64,000 nt of DNA from an uncultured Rhodospirillales bacterium (lineage in GTDB: Bacteria; Pseudomonadota; Alphaproteobacteria; Acetobacterales; Acetobacteraceae), in NCBI GenBank assembly GCA_903928895.1, contig CAIYSR010000141.1, forward strand, positions 56,873 to 120,872. Direction: 5' to 3'. Shown piece after piece: positions 35,844-44,650 of this stretch. Made by a program: the position numbers and the translations under genes. Each line of letters starts with the position of its first letter. The stretch's first letter is position 1. The notes under the pieces are model-generated. The model was not told the origin of the DNA. It saw only the letters and a list, made by a program, of their open reading frames with translations, and made no database searches.

Positions 35844-36910
35844 TGGCTCACTCCCGCCTCGGCCCGCATCCGCCGGATGGTCTCGAGTTCGCTCTGGAAA
35901 TCAACGTAGTGCGGCAGCTGGAGATGCTCGACGAACCCGGTCCCCTCGATATTGTCGCTGTGGTAGACCACGAACTCGACGTTCTGCGCCGGGGCAGTGA
36001 CGTCCTCGCCCAGTTCTTCTGCCCGCATCGCCCGGTCGACCAGTGCCATGGCCATCGCCTTGCGCTCGCCATGTCCGAACGTGAGTCCATAGCCGCGGGT
36101 GAACTGCGGCGGCGTCGTCCTGGACCCTTTGAACTGGTTGACCATCTGGCATTCGGTCAGCACCACATCGCCGATATCGATCGCGAAACCGAGCTCAGCT
36201 GGTTCGATTTCGATTTTGACAGTGCCCATACGGATTTCACCGGCGAAGGGATGACTGCCGCCGTATCCGCGCTGGGTGGAATAGCCCATCGCCAGCAGGA
36301 AGCCCTCGTCGCCGCGAGCCAGGGCCTGGAGACGAACGTCGCGGGAGGCCGGGAAGCTCAGTGGCTCGCGGGTGAGGTCGCCTGGGGTCTCATGAGCCGG
36401 GCCGTCAGCCTCTATCAGGCCCTCATGCTTGAGGAAGTCATTGACCCGTTGCATTGGCCCGCCATCCACGGGCGCCTCGGCGGGCGGCGGAGGAACATCG
36501 CCCGACTCGAGGCCGAAATCCAGCAGCCGATGGGTGTAGTCGTAGGTTGGCCCCAGCACCTGCCCGCCAGGAAGGTCCTTGAACACCGCTGAAATCCGTC
36601 GGTGGATCGCCATCGCTGCAGTATCGACAGGCTCCGAATGGGCAAACCGTGGCAGCGTGGTGCGATAGGCGCGCAGCAGGAAAGCGGCCTCGATCAGATC
36701 GCCTTGCGCCTGCTTGATCGCCAGCGCCGCGAGTTCGGGGTCATAGAGCGATCCTTCCGCCATGACCCGGTCAACCGCCCGGCCGAGCTGCTCGCGGATC
36801 TGGTCGATCCCGAGATCAGTGACCGCGGGATCGCCGCGCCGCGTTGCCGCAAGCCAAGCATGGGCATTGTCGATCGCCCGTTCACCGCCTTTGACCGCAA
36901 CGTAGGCCAT
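35840..36910 (-). CDS. phnI: C-P lyase core subunit PhnI
   Basis: A 356-residue subunit, the nucleosidase/transferase that attaches methylphosphonate to ribose of ATP together with PhnG, H and L. It opens MAYVAVKGGERAIDNAHAWL in its first 20 residues, contains MGYSTQRGYGGSHPFAGEIR over two blocks, and ends with the VEHLQLPHYVDFQSEL segment typical of PhnI. It lies 3 bp after phnH and overlaps phnJ by 4 bp. Confidence 0.96.
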   Translation of the reverse strand: MAYVAVKGGERAIDNAHAWLAATRRGDPAVTDLGIDQIREQLGRAVDRVMAEGSLYDPELAALAIKQAQGDLIEAAFLLRAYRTTLPRFAHSEPVDTAAMAIHRRISAVFKDLPGGQVLGPTYDYTHRLLDFGLESGDVPPPPAEAPVDGGPMQRVNDFLKHEGLIEADGPAHETPGDLTREPLSFPASRDVRLQALARGDEGFLLAMGYSTQRGYGGSHPFAGEIRMGTVKIEIEPAELGFAIDIGDVVLTECQMVNQFKGSRTTPPQFTRGYGLTFGHGERKAMAMALVDRAMRAEELGEDVTAPAQNVEFVVYHSDNIEGTGFVEHLQLPHYVDFQSELETIRRMRAEAGVSQ

Positions 36911-36913
36911 GCG

Positions 36914-37483
36914 TCACCCTTCGCTTGCGGCGACACTGCGCGGCAGGGCCGCCAGGTCGGTACCAGCACAGAGAATAAGGTCGATCCCGCGCGGATACAG
37001 CCGGTGGTTCGCCCCCCAGCGCGCCAGGAAATCAGCCGGCAGCCCCTCGGCCAGAAACCGCGTCGGCGCTGCAAGGCCGGGACCGGCCAACGTGTAGGCG
37101 GTGCCTTGGCCGAGGGCAGCGAGTTGCAGGATCACGGTCGTCGAGCGCTCCGGGCACTCGTCATTTCCGCTCTCCAGTGCCGCCAGATCCGGCAGCGAAT
37201 CTGTCACCACAAAATCCGCCGCTGCATCACCTTGCCGGGCGCCGCAGTGAAACTCGATCCACTCTGCCGACGCCGCAAGGCTCGGCGCCAGCAACAGCGT
37301 CGTCTCCGCATCCACCAACGTCAACAGCACCGCCGCGGTGGCGGGCGCCAGCGGGGAAGGGGGGGTAAGGTCCAAGCCCGTCCTCTGGATCAGCCCGGGC
37401 CGGGACATTGCCGTCAGCACGGCGCGGAAGCAGGCCTGAGCTCCAAGCACCGGGTCGGCGAAGCCGGGCAGGTCAATGCTCAT
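36914..37483 (-). CDS. phnH: C-P lyase core subunit PhnH
   Basis: A 189-residue subunit of the PhnGHIJ core. The N-terminus PGFADPVLGAQACFRAVLTAMS, in two parts, followed by RPG is the PhnH signature, and the C-terminal RGIDLILCAGTDLAALPRS is conserved. The ATG at 37483 leaves 4 bp to phnG; the longer frame enters phnG and has no homology. Confidence 0.93.
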   Translation of the reverse strand: MSIDLPGFADPVLGAQACFRAVLTAMSRPGLIQRTGLDLTPPSPLAPATAAVLLTLVDAETTLLLAPSLAASAEWIEFHCGARQGDAAADFVVTDSLPDLAALESGNDECPERSTTVILQLAALGQGTAYTLAGPGLAAPTRFLAEGLPADFLARWGANHRLYPRGIDLILCAGTDLAALPRSVAASEG

Positions 37484-37487
37484 GCGC

Positions 37488-37949
37488 TCAGGTCCGCATT
37501 GTCTGGAGGGTGAAGAATTCGACCCTGGTCGCTGCCGCATGCGCTGCTTCGGCTGCCTTCGCCGCCGCCTGGTGGGCCGCCAGGGGCGCGATCACAGCGG
37601 TTTGCAACGCCTCATGTTGCCCCGGATCCTGCAGGGCCGCGTCCACGCGTGCGGCGAGCAAGGCAAGTGCCGCATCCCGGCCGATTACCGTCGCATGGCC
37701 GACCTGGGCGCCCGCCCGCACGGTGCAGCGCGTCACCGACATCTCGCCGAGGTTGAAAGCCCCCCCGCCGCCACCGATCCGCCCACGTACCATCACGAGC
37801 CCCTGCTCGGGACCACGCAAAACGACCGGCTCGACCAAGGGCGACACAGTCTCCAGGCACGCGGCAATGTCGTTCGAGGAGGCACGTGCCAGCACCGCCA
37901 TCCATTGCTGACGTGCGACAATCCGTGGGTCGGCGTTTACAGGGGCCAT
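37488..37949 (-). CDS. phnG: C-P lyase core subunit PhnG
   Basis: A 153-residue subunit. RQQWMAVLARAS at the N-terminus and GGGGGAFNLGEMSVTRCTVR, across the glycine loop, with GHATVIGRD are PhnG family features. It is the first gene of phnGHIJKLM-DUF1045, so the promoter lies just upstream, where the candidate PhnF operator sits 16-33 bp before the start codon. Confidence 0.94.
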   Translation of the reverse strand: MAPVNADPRIVARQQWMAVLARASSNDIAACLETVSPLVEPVVLRGPEQGLVMVRGRIGGGGGAFNLGEMSVTRCTVRAGAQVGHATVIGRDAALALLAARVDAALQDPGQHEALQTAVIAPLAAHQAAAKAAEAAHAAATRVEFFTLQTMRT

Positions 37950-37964
37950 GATGCTGCCGAATAT

Positions 37965-37982
37965 TGTCTAGATGTCTAGACA
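37965..37982. promoter_or_regulatory. Candidate PhnF operator (TGTCTAGATGTCTAGACA)
   Basis: A perfect palindrome TGTCTAGACA (37973-37982) is directly preceded by a second half-copy TGTCTAGA (37965-37972). HutC-type GntR regulators, to which PhnF belongs, typically bind TCTAGA-centred palindromes. The site lies 16 bp from the phnG start and 70 bp from phnF, between the divergent transcripts, so it can repress both. Confidence 0.65.
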
Positions 37983-38051
37983 GGTAGCCTCCAGCCAGCG
38001 TAGCGTCAATCCACCTCGCACGACCTTGAGGCCAAGGTGGATGAAGAAAAC

Positions 38052-38819
38052 ATGACACCCGACCTCCCGGATCCGCCAGATGGCCCTCCCTCGCGGAGTG
38101 CTTCGTCGCGCCAGCCCGGCGTCTCGCTGTGGCGTCAGATCGCGACCGCGCTGGAGATCGAGATCGCCGACGGTACCTCCCCGCCCGGGGCTCAGCTTCC
38201 GACCGAGGCGCAACTGGCCACCCGCTTCGCGGTCAATCGCCATACCGTTCGCCGCGCCTTGGAAGACCTCCAACGCCAGGGGCTCGTCCGCGTGGAGCAG
38301 GGCAGGGGCAGTTTTGTCACCGAAGACGTGCTCGACTACGCAGTTTCCGCTCGCACCCGTTTCTCCGAGACCATCCGACGCCACAATCGTGAACCGTCGG
38401 GCCGCGTGCTGAGCCTGCGCGAAATCGTTGGAGATGCCAGCACCTGCTTCGCCTTGGGCCTGCGTTCGGGCGCCCGCGTCGTCCGTCTCGAACGGCTCGG
38501 CATGGCGGACGGACGCGCCATTACCCTCGGCACCCACTGTTTCCCCGCTGCCCGCTTTCCTGGTCTGCTGACCCGCCTGGAGCGTGCCGCGACGATTTCC
38601 GAGGCACTGGCCGATGCCGGTGTCTCCGACTATCGCCGCCAGATCACCCGCGTTACCGCTCGTATGCCGCAACCACACGAGGCCGAACTCCTCCAGATGA
38701 CGCGCAGCCGCCCCATCCTCATCACCGAGAGCATCAACGTCGACCAGAACGGCGCCGTGGTGGAATTCGGCATCGCACGTTATCCCACGCCACGGGTACA
38801 AATCGTTTTTGAGACATAG
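38052..38819 (+). CDS. phnF: PhnF, GntR/HutC-family regulator of phosphonate genes
   Basis: About 255 residues. Residues ~25-95 are the GntR winged helix (PGVSLWRQIATALEIEIADG in the first helix region, LPTEAQLATRFAVNRHTVRR), followed by RVEQGRGSFV and a UTRA ligand-binding domain ending VEFGIARYP. It is divergent from phnG and probably represses the C-P lyase operon until a phosphonate or pathway intermediate is present. The ATG at 38052 is chosen; a GTG at 38037 is possible. phnM-like gene 2 follows after 8 bp. Confidence 0.93.
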   Translation: MTPDLPDPPDGPPSRSASSRQPGVSLWRQIATALEIEIADGTSPPGAQLPTEAQLATRFAVNRHTVRRALEDLQRQGLVRVEQGRGSFVTEDVLDYAVSARTRFSETIRRHNREPSGRVLSLREIVGDASTCFALGLRSGARVVRLERLGMADGRAITLGTHCFPAARFPGLLTRLERAATISEALADAGVSDYRRQITRVTARMPQPHEAELLQMTRSRPILITESINVDQNGAVVEFGIARYPTPRVQIVFET

Positions 38820-38827
38820 GAGACGGC

Positions 38828-39970
38828 ATGCGACCACTGGTCATTTCGGGCGGTGAGGTTCTGACGGCGACCGGGTTTGCCAACGGCACGGTTCATCTGG
38901 CGGGTGGCCATGTCGTCGATCACCCCGACGCCGATGCGGCTCGCTTCGACGCGCGCGGCCTGCAGGTTCTGCCCGGCATTGTCGACATCCACGGCGACGC
39001 CTTCGAGCGCCAGCTCCAGCCGCGTCCAGGCATCGGCTTCCCGGTCCAACTGGCGCTCCAGGAGACGGAACGCCAGCTTCTGGCCAATGGCATCACCACC
39101 GCGTTCCACGGCATTACCCTTTCCTGGGAGCCTGGTCTGCGGAGCGTCGAAACCTGGCGCGCCGTCCTCGATGGCCTCGATGCCGGAAATTGGACCTGCG
39201 ACATGCGGGTGCATTTGCGTTGGGAGGAATACAACCTCGACGCCTTGGATACCGCGCTGGCCGACATCGCCGCCGGGCGCGTCCACCTGCTCGCCTTCAA
39301 CGACCATACACCGGCGATCCTGCGCCGCATGTCAGACCCGCTCAAGGCAACGAAGTACAGTGACCGCGCAGGCATGCCGCTCGACGAATTCCGGGCCCTC
39401 GCCGCCCGCGTCGGCGCCCGTGAGGGCGACGTGGCCGCCGGCCGCGACCGGATTGCGGCAGCCGCCCGTGCGGCGGGCCTGCCCATGGCGAGCCACGACG
39501 ATGACACGGCGGCCACGCGCGATGCCTATCGGGCCCGCGGCGCCCGCATCTGCGAATTCCCCATGGCCGAGGCGGTTGCCGCTGCGGCGCGCAAAGCCGG
39601 CGATGCGGTGGTGATGGGTAGTCCCAACGTGGTGCGCGGCGGCTCGCATCTGGGCTGGGCTTCGGCCGCCAACCTCGCCGAGACCGGCCTTTGCACGGTG
39701 CTGTCGAGCGATTACTTCTATCCGTGCCTGTTGGAGGCCCCCTACATCCTGGCGCGTCGTGGCATTCTGGACCTTCCCGGAGCATGGGCGTTGATCACGA
39801 CCAACCCCGCCGCGGCCGCCGCCCTCCCCGATCGCGGCACGATCGCCCCCGGCCAACGTGCGGATCTCGTTGTGGTCGATGCGACAGGACCCACGCCGCG
39901 TCTGGTCGCGACCATCGCGGCCGGGCGTATCGCCTGGCTTGCTGCCGACGGGGCAGATCGCCTGAGATGA
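38828..39970 (+). CDS. PhnM-like amidohydrolase (second copy)
   Basis: A 380-residue paralogue of phnM. The metal motif is conserved (His55, Asp57 in DIHGDAFERQ, against DLHTDNLERQ in phnM), as are NDHTP, ASHDDDTAATRDA and GSPNVVRGGSHLGW. It is co-transcribed with phnF, separated by 8 bp and a GGAGACGG ribosome-binding site. It may process a different ribose-phosphonate intermediate, act as a second diphosphatase, or serve as a regulator-linked isozyme. Its general family is certain; the exact substrate is not. Confidence 0.88.
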   Translation: MRPLVISGGEVLTATGFANGTVHLAGGHVVDHPDADAARFDARGLQVLPGIVDIHGDAFERQLQPRPGIGFPVQLALQETERQLLANGITTAFHGITLSWEPGLRSVETWRAVLDGLDAGNWTCDMRVHLRWEEYNLDALDTALADIAAGRVHLLAFNDHTPAILRRMSDPLKATKYSDRAGMPLDEFRALAARVGAREGDVAAGRDRIAAAARAAGLPMASHDDDTAATRDAYRARGARICEFPMAEAVAAAARKAGDAVVMGSPNVVRGGSHLGWASAANLAETGLCTVLSSDYFYPCLLEAPYILARRGILDLPGAWALITTNPAAAAALPDRGTIAPGQRADLVVVDATGPTPRLVATIAAGRIAWLAADGADRLR

Positions 39971-40003
39971 CGGTGCCCGCATAGCCCGTTCTTCAAGCAC
40001 GAA

Positions 40004-40034
40004 CGCCGCAGGCCATTTTTGTGGCTCTGCGGCG
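40004..40034. terminator. Hairpin between phnM2 and tRNA-Asn
   Basis: CGCCGCAG and GCCA pair with TGGC and CTGCGGCG around a TTTTTG loop, with one bulged base. It lies between the phnM-like gene (plus) and tRNA-Asn (minus) and probably ends both transcripts, although neither side has a long T-run. Confidence 0.55.
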
Positions 40035-40051
40035 TCGGTGTGTTGAGCAAT

Positions 40052-40127
40052 TGGCTCCCGGAGTAGGACTCGAACCTACGACCGAGCGATTAACAGTCGC
40101 TAGCTCTACCAACTGAGCTATCCGGGA
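40052..40127 (-). tRNA. tRNA-Asn (GTT)
   Basis: A 76-nt cloverleaf read on the minus strand: acceptor TCCCGGA paired with TCCGGGA, D-arm AGCTCAGTTGGTAGAGCT, anticodon loop CTGTTAA with GTT, T-arm GTAGGTTCGAGTCCTAC, and an encoded CCA end. Confidence 0.97.
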
Positions 40128-40278
40128 TCAGCGCGCGGGCTCCCTATAGCCAAGCCGTTTGCTCCCTGTAAACCCCTCTTTTCCCGATCGCGTTGAAGGG
40201 GTGTTCAATACGCAACAATAGGTTATATACAGGAAGGCATGCTGGTTTCGGTTCGCGCTGGCCTGGGATGCATCGGAT

Positions 40279-40362
40279 GCGAGAGTGGCGGAACGGTAGA
40301 CGCAGTCGACTCAAAATCGACCGGCGAAAGTCATGGGGGTTCGAATCCCCCCTCTCGCACCA
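40279..40362 (+). tRNA. tRNA-Leu (CAA)
   Basis: An 84-nt class II tRNA: acceptor GCGAGAG paired with CTCTCGC, anticodon loop CTCAAAA with CAA, a long variable arm, T-loop GGGTTCGAATCCC and an encoded CCA end. It reads UUG codons. Confidence 0.95.
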
Positions 40363-40453
40363 GATCGGCGGGCCGTGACCGGCCGGGGGAGCGTTGTCAC
40401 TTTCTTGACATTGCTCGCGCAATCTTGATTTCCGTTTGGAAGGCGACAGGGCC

Positions 40454-42859
40454 ATGCAGAACGCTGCGAACGTGACGATCGGGGATGGCGCCGGGGGACT
40501 GGCACATGCGAGGGGAAATTTAGTGTCGAGAACCAATCTTCTGACGCGACTGCTGATCCTGGTGGCAGTAGCAACCCTGCCAGCCGTCCTGGTCATGGCG
40601 TATATGCAGCACAATCTCCGCGAAGAGGGGCGCGACCGCATTGCTGCGGAGTCGATGCGTCAGGCTGAACTGCTGAACGCCGATATGATCAATGTCGTCG
40701 AGGGCGCCCGGCAGCTGAGCCTCGCAATCTCGCACTTCACGTCGGTCGCCAACGGGGACGTCGCCTGCCGGAGTGATCTCGAGCACCTGCGGGCCGACCT
40801 CGCCAGCTACACCATGATCGCGGTGGTTGGAGCCGACGGTCAGATGATCTGTTCGACCGAGCCCGCCGCGCCTGCATTCGTCGATGCAGCGGCAGTCGCC
40901 CATGTGCGTGATATCCTGACTCATGGCCGCTTCGATGTCGGAACCTTTGTGCCGGCGACCGCCAGCCGCGGTCCGATCATACCGCTCTGCCTTCCGTTCA
41001 CCATGGCCTCGGGTCGGCAGGCCGTCGTGGTCCTCGGGCTAAGCCTCGATTGGCTCGGCGCTCACCTAGGCGAGCTCAAGCGCCCCGCGGACAGTACGAT
41101 CGGGATCGCTGACCGCAACGGCACTACCGTTGCCCGCTTCCCCGACCACGACAAGTTCGTCGGCAAGCTGTTCCCGCCGGCGGTGCGGCCCTACATGAAC
41201 GCCACCACCCGCGGCAACGCCGTCGTGATGGGCTATGACGGCAAGGAGCGCTTGATTGGATTCGTGCCGGTCGGCGACGGGCCGGTCGGCATGTTCGTCT
41301 CCATCGGTATGTATTTGCCCGGCATGTTGGCTGAGCTTGACCGCACGACCATGCAAGGGACGCTGCTGATCGCGGCGGGTGCGTTGCTGTCGCTGATCCT
41401 GGCCTTGTTCGTCAGCCAGCGCTTCGTGCGACGCCCGACCGAGGCGCTGCTGGGTGCGGCCAAGCGTTGGACGGCAGGGGATTTGTCCGCACGGGCCCGG
41501 CTTCGTGAATCGCCGCGTTCCGAGTTCGGAAGTCTGGCCCTGGCGTTTAATACCATGGCGGGATCGCTTGACACGAAGCGCAAGGAACTCGAGGCGCTCA
41601 ACACGACCCTCGAAGCCCGGGTGGCAGAGCGCACTCTGGACCTTTCCGAGAGCCGCAACCGCCTCCAGGTCGAGATGGTCGAGCGCGAAAAGACCGAGGC
41701 TTCTCTGCGTCAGGCGCAGAAGCTTCAGGCGGTTGGTCAGCTCGCCGGCGGGATTGCGCATGATTTCAACAACCTCTTGACCGCGATCGTCGGTGCGCTC
41801 GATCTGATGCGCAGCCGCATGCCACAGGGCCAGGAGAGTCTGGTCCGCCTCGTCGACAATGCGCTGCAAGCGGCGGAACGAGGGGGCAAGCTGACCGGCC
41901 AGTTGCTCGCATTCTCGCGCCGTCAGCGCCTGATGCCAACGCCGACCGACCTCAATATGACCGTCGTCGCACTCTCCAACCTGCTTGGAAGCACCCTCGG
42001 CCGCTCCATCCGTATCCAGACGGATCTGGTTCAGGACCTGTGGCCCGCAATGATCGACTCCGGCCAGATCGAGGCCGCTATTATCAACCTTGCGATCAAC
42101 GCCCGCGACGCGATGCCCGACGGCGGGGTGCTGACGATCGCGACACGCAACGTGACGCACGATATCGGGGGCACGATGGCGCCCGGTGAATATGTCGCGG
42201 TTCGCGTGACCGACACCGGCACTGGCATGACGCCGGATGTGCTGGCTCGTGTGTTCGAACCGTTCTTCACGACGAAGGGCCCCGGTCGCGGTTCGGGCCT
42301 GGGGCTGTCGCAGGTGCATGGGTTGGCCAAGCAGTCCGGCGGCGATATCCGTATCGAGACCGAGCTTGGCCATGGCACGACGGTGACACTGTTGATGCCC
42401 CGCGCGACCTCTATGCCGGTCGCGCGGCAGGATCCGCTTGGCGGCCGCAACGCACCGCGCCGCCGCGCGCGCATCCTGGTCGTCGATGACGATAACGATG
42501 TCCGCCAGATGACGGGCGAAATGCTGATCGAGCGCGGTTACTCGGTGGAACTGGTCGCCGGTGCCGAGGAGGCGATGGCGGTGCTGGAGCACGACAGCGC
42601 CTTCGATCTCGTGCTGGTGGATTATGTGATGCCCGGCGTGAACGGCATGACCCTGGTCGATCTGCTGCAGACGAGCCGCCCCGGCCTGCGCACCTTGCTG
42701 ATGACGGGCCATGCCGAGATGGAGGAAGACATCGCGGTTTCGCCGGACACCATCATCCGCAAGCCGTTCAACATTGCCACGCTCGACGAACGCATCGAAC
42801 GCATCGTCGCACGCCCGGCGCTCCGCGCATTGCCGGGCGGCAAGTCGCAGACGGGCTGA
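40454..42859 (+). CDS. Hybrid sensor histidine kinase with C-terminal receiver
   Basis: About 801 residues. Transmembrane helix 1 is near residues 30-50 (LLILVAVATLPAVLVMAYM), followed by a periplasmic double-Cache-like sensor region of about 240 residues. TM2 is near 300-320, then HAMP and a coiled coil. HisKA carries the phospho-acceptor His436 in GGIAHDFNNLLT, and the ATPase domain has NLAINARDAMPDGG, DTGTGM and GSGLGLSQVHG. The receiver begins ARILVVDDDNDV, with phospho-Asp723 in LVLVDYVMPG. No response regulator is adjacent, so output must go elsewhere. The ATG at 40454 is preceded by GGAAGG. Confidence 0.93.
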   Translation: MQNAANVTIGDGAGGLAHARGNLVSRTNLLTRLLILVAVATLPAVLVMAYMQHNLREEGRDRIAAESMRQAELLNADMINVVEGARQLSLAISHFTSVANGDVACRSDLEHLRADLASYTMIAVVGADGQMICSTEPAAPAFVDAAAVAHVRDILTHGRFDVGTFVPATASRGPIIPLCLPFTMASGRQAVVVLGLSLDWLGAHLGELKRPADSTIGIADRNGTTVARFPDHDKFVGKLFPPAVRPYMNATTRGNAVVMGYDGKERLIGFVPVGDGPVGMFVSIGMYLPGMLAELDRTTMQGTLLIAAGALLSLILALFVSQRFVRRPTEALLGAAKRWTAGDLSARARLRESPRSEFGSLALAFNTMAGSLDTKRKELEALNTTLEARVAERTLDLSESRNRLQVEMVEREKTEASLRQAQKLQAVGQLAGGIAHDFNNLLTAIVGALDLMRSRMPQGQESLVRLVDNALQAAERGGKLTGQLLAFSRRQRLMPTPTDLNMTVVALSNLLGSTLGRSIRIQTDLVQDLWPAMIDSGQIEAAIINLAINARDAMPDGGVLTIATRNVTHDIGGTMAPGEYVAVRVTDTGTGMTPDVLARVFEPFFTTKGPGRGSGLGLSQVHGLAKQSGGDIRIETELGHGTTVTLLMPRATSMPVARQDPLGGRNAPRRRARILVVDDDNDVRQMTGEMLIERGYSVELVAGAEEAMAVLEHDSAFDLVLVDYVMPGVNGMTLVDLLQTSRPGLRTLLMTGHAEMEEDIAVSPDTIIRKPFNIATLDERIERIVARPALRALPGGKSQTG

Positions 42860-42883
42860 CGGCAGACTGACGTCGGGTGTCTC

Positions 42884-42918
42884 GGAGGGCTAGGGAACGA
42901 CCCTAGCCCTCCAATTTT
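42884..42918 (+). terminator. Intrinsic terminator after the hybrid kinase gene
   Basis: A perfect 12-bp stem GGAGGGCTAGGG / CCCTAGCCCTCC with loop AACGA, followed by AATTTT. It lies 24 bp after the kinase stop and 40 bp before the stop of the convergent reductase gene. Confidence 0.88.
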
Positions 42919-42957
42919 GCGCGGCCTCGCCAGAGGTTCGGACCCTCGGCGGGCTTT

Positions 42958-43791
42958 TCAACCCGGAGCGGTGCCGCCGCCGCAAACCAGGAGCTGGCCC
43001 GAGACGTAGTCCGATTCCGGGATACAGAAGAGATAGACGGCGCCTGCTGCCTCGTCAGGCGTGCCGCCCCGCCCGAGCGGGATGCGCGCCTCGATGTCCT
43101 TGGCGTTGTCGGGATTGATCCCGACGCGGATTTGGCGGCCTTCGATATCGATCCGCGCCCCCGAATCCGCCGTCGCCTCGGTCAGCCGCGTCTTGATGAA
43201 CCCAAACGCGACCGCATTCACGTTCACCTTGTAGCGCCCCCATTCCTTGGCCAGCGTCTTGGTCAGCCCCACAATCCCCATTTTTGCCGCCGCGTAGTTG
43301 GATTGCCCGGCATTCCCGCCAGTGCCCGACACCGAGGAAATGTTCACCACCTTGCGATGAAACCCCGTCCCCGCCGCCGCCTCGGCCCGCGCCAGGTCGC
43401 GGATGCGCGGCTGCGCCGCCCGCAGGATGCGGAATGGCGCCGTCAGGTGGCAGTCGATGATGGCATACCACTGCTCGTCATCCATTTTCTGGATCACGTT
43501 GTCCCAGGTGTAGCCCGCGTTGTTCACGATGATATCGACCGACTTGTAGGTATCCATCGCCTTCTGGATGAACATCTCCCCGAACTCCGGCACCGTCACC
43601 GAGCCCGGAAACGACACTGCCTCCCCCCCCATCGCCTTGATCTCCGCCACCACCGCATCGGCCGGCGCCGCATCGAGATCATTGACCACCACATGCGCCC
43701 CCTCGCCCGCCAGCTTCAGCGCGATCGACCGCCCGATCCCGCGCCCGCCACCCGTGACCAGCGCCACCCGCCCCTGGACTTTACCTTGCAT
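42958..43791 (-). CDS. SDR-family oxidoreductase (FabG-like)
   Basis: A 277-residue short-chain dehydrogenase with TGGGRGIGRSIA, NNAG, the catalytic Ser in NISSVSGTGG, Tyr-Lys in SNYAAAKMG and a C-terminal VSGQLLVCGGG. It resembles 3-oxoacyl-ACP reductase-like enzymes of about 270-280 residues. An unusual insert around residues 140-150 (ARAEAAAGTGFHRK) precedes the catalytic serine strand. It is divergent from recO with a 103-bp gap. Confidence 0.9.
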   Translation of the reverse strand: MQGKVQGRVALVTGGGRGIGRSIALKLAGEGAHVVVNDLDAAPADAVVAEIKAMGGEAVSFPGSVTVPEFGEMFIQKAMDTYKSVDIIVNNAGYTWDNVIQKMDDEQWYAIIDCHLTAPFRILRAAQPRIRDLARAEAAAGTGFHRKVVNISSVSGTGGNAGQSNYAAAKMGIVGLTKTLAKEWGRYKVNVNAVAFGFIKTRLTEATADSGARIDIEGRQIRVGINPDNAKDIEARIPLGRGGTPDEAAGAVYLFCIPESDYVSGQLLVCGGGTAPG

Positions 43792-43894
43792 GATCCTGAT
43801 ATCTCCCTTGCCGATGCCCCTGTCGCGGGGCTTTGAGTGGGCCGGAGTGTGCCGCCCCGCTACCGCCCCCTGTCAAGCATCAGGACCGAACCGC

Positions 43895-44650
43895 ATGGAA
43901 TGGGAAGCCCCCGGCATCGTCCTCGACGTCCGCCCCTTCGGCGAGACCGATGTGCTCGCCACCGTGATGACCGAGGAGCACGGCGCCCATCGCGGCCTCG
44001 CCCGCGGCGGCCAGTCCCGCACCCGCGCTTCCCTCTGGCAGCCCGGCAACCTGGTGCAAACCCGCTGGATCGCCCGCCTCTCCGACAACCTCGGCGCCTT
44101 CACCGCCGAACTCATCCACCCCGCCGCCGCCCTCGCCCTCGATGATCCCCTCGCCCTCGCCATGCTCCGCAGCGCCTGCGCCGTCACCGAAGGCGCCCTG
44201 CCCGAACGCGAGCCCCACCCCCGCGTCTTCGACGGCCTGCTCAACCTCCTCGCCAACCTCCCCCGCGGCCCCATCGTCCTCTCCGACCTGATCCGCTGGG
44301 AACTCACTGTTCTCGCCGACCTCGGCTACGGCCTCGACCTCACCTCCTGCGCCGTCACCGGCACCACCGGCGACCTCGCCTTCGTCTCCCCCCGATCCGG
44401 CCGTGCCGTTTCCACCGAAGCCGCCGGCCCATGGCGCGACCGCCTCCTCCCGCTCCCCGCCTTCCTCCTCGCCACCCAGAATCCCGCAACCGCGGCCGAC
44501 TGGCGCGACGGCCTGCGCCTCACCGGCCACTTCCTGGCGCGGGACGCCTTCGGCCTGCACCACAAGCCATTGCCCCAGGCCCGCCTGGCACTGTACGACC
44601 GCGTCACCGCACTGGCCGAACCGACTCCGGAGACTGACCCTGATGCCTGA
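43895..44650 (+). CDS. recO: DNA repair protein RecO
   Basis: A 251-residue RecO. The N-terminal OB fold begins [30 protein letters not shown] over two strands, and the helical domain has [18 protein letters not shown] and a final [19 protein letters not shown]. RecO loads RecA on SSB-coated gaps with RecR. The ATG at 43895 removes a long non-homologous extension. It overlaps parC by 8 bp. Codons are extremely C-rich, as in parC. Confidence 0.93.
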   Translation: MEWEAPGIVLDVRPFGETDVLATVMTEEHGAHRGLARGGQSRTRASLWQPGNLVQTRWIARLSDNLGAFTAELIHPAAALALDDPLALAMLRSACAVTEGALPEREPHPRVFDGLLNLLANLPRGPIVLSDLIRWELTVLADLGYGLDLTSCAVTGTTGDLAFVSPRSGRAVSTEAAGPWRDRLLPLPAFLLATQNPATAADWRDGLRLTGHFLARDAFGLHHKPLPQARLALYDRVTALAEPTPETDPDA

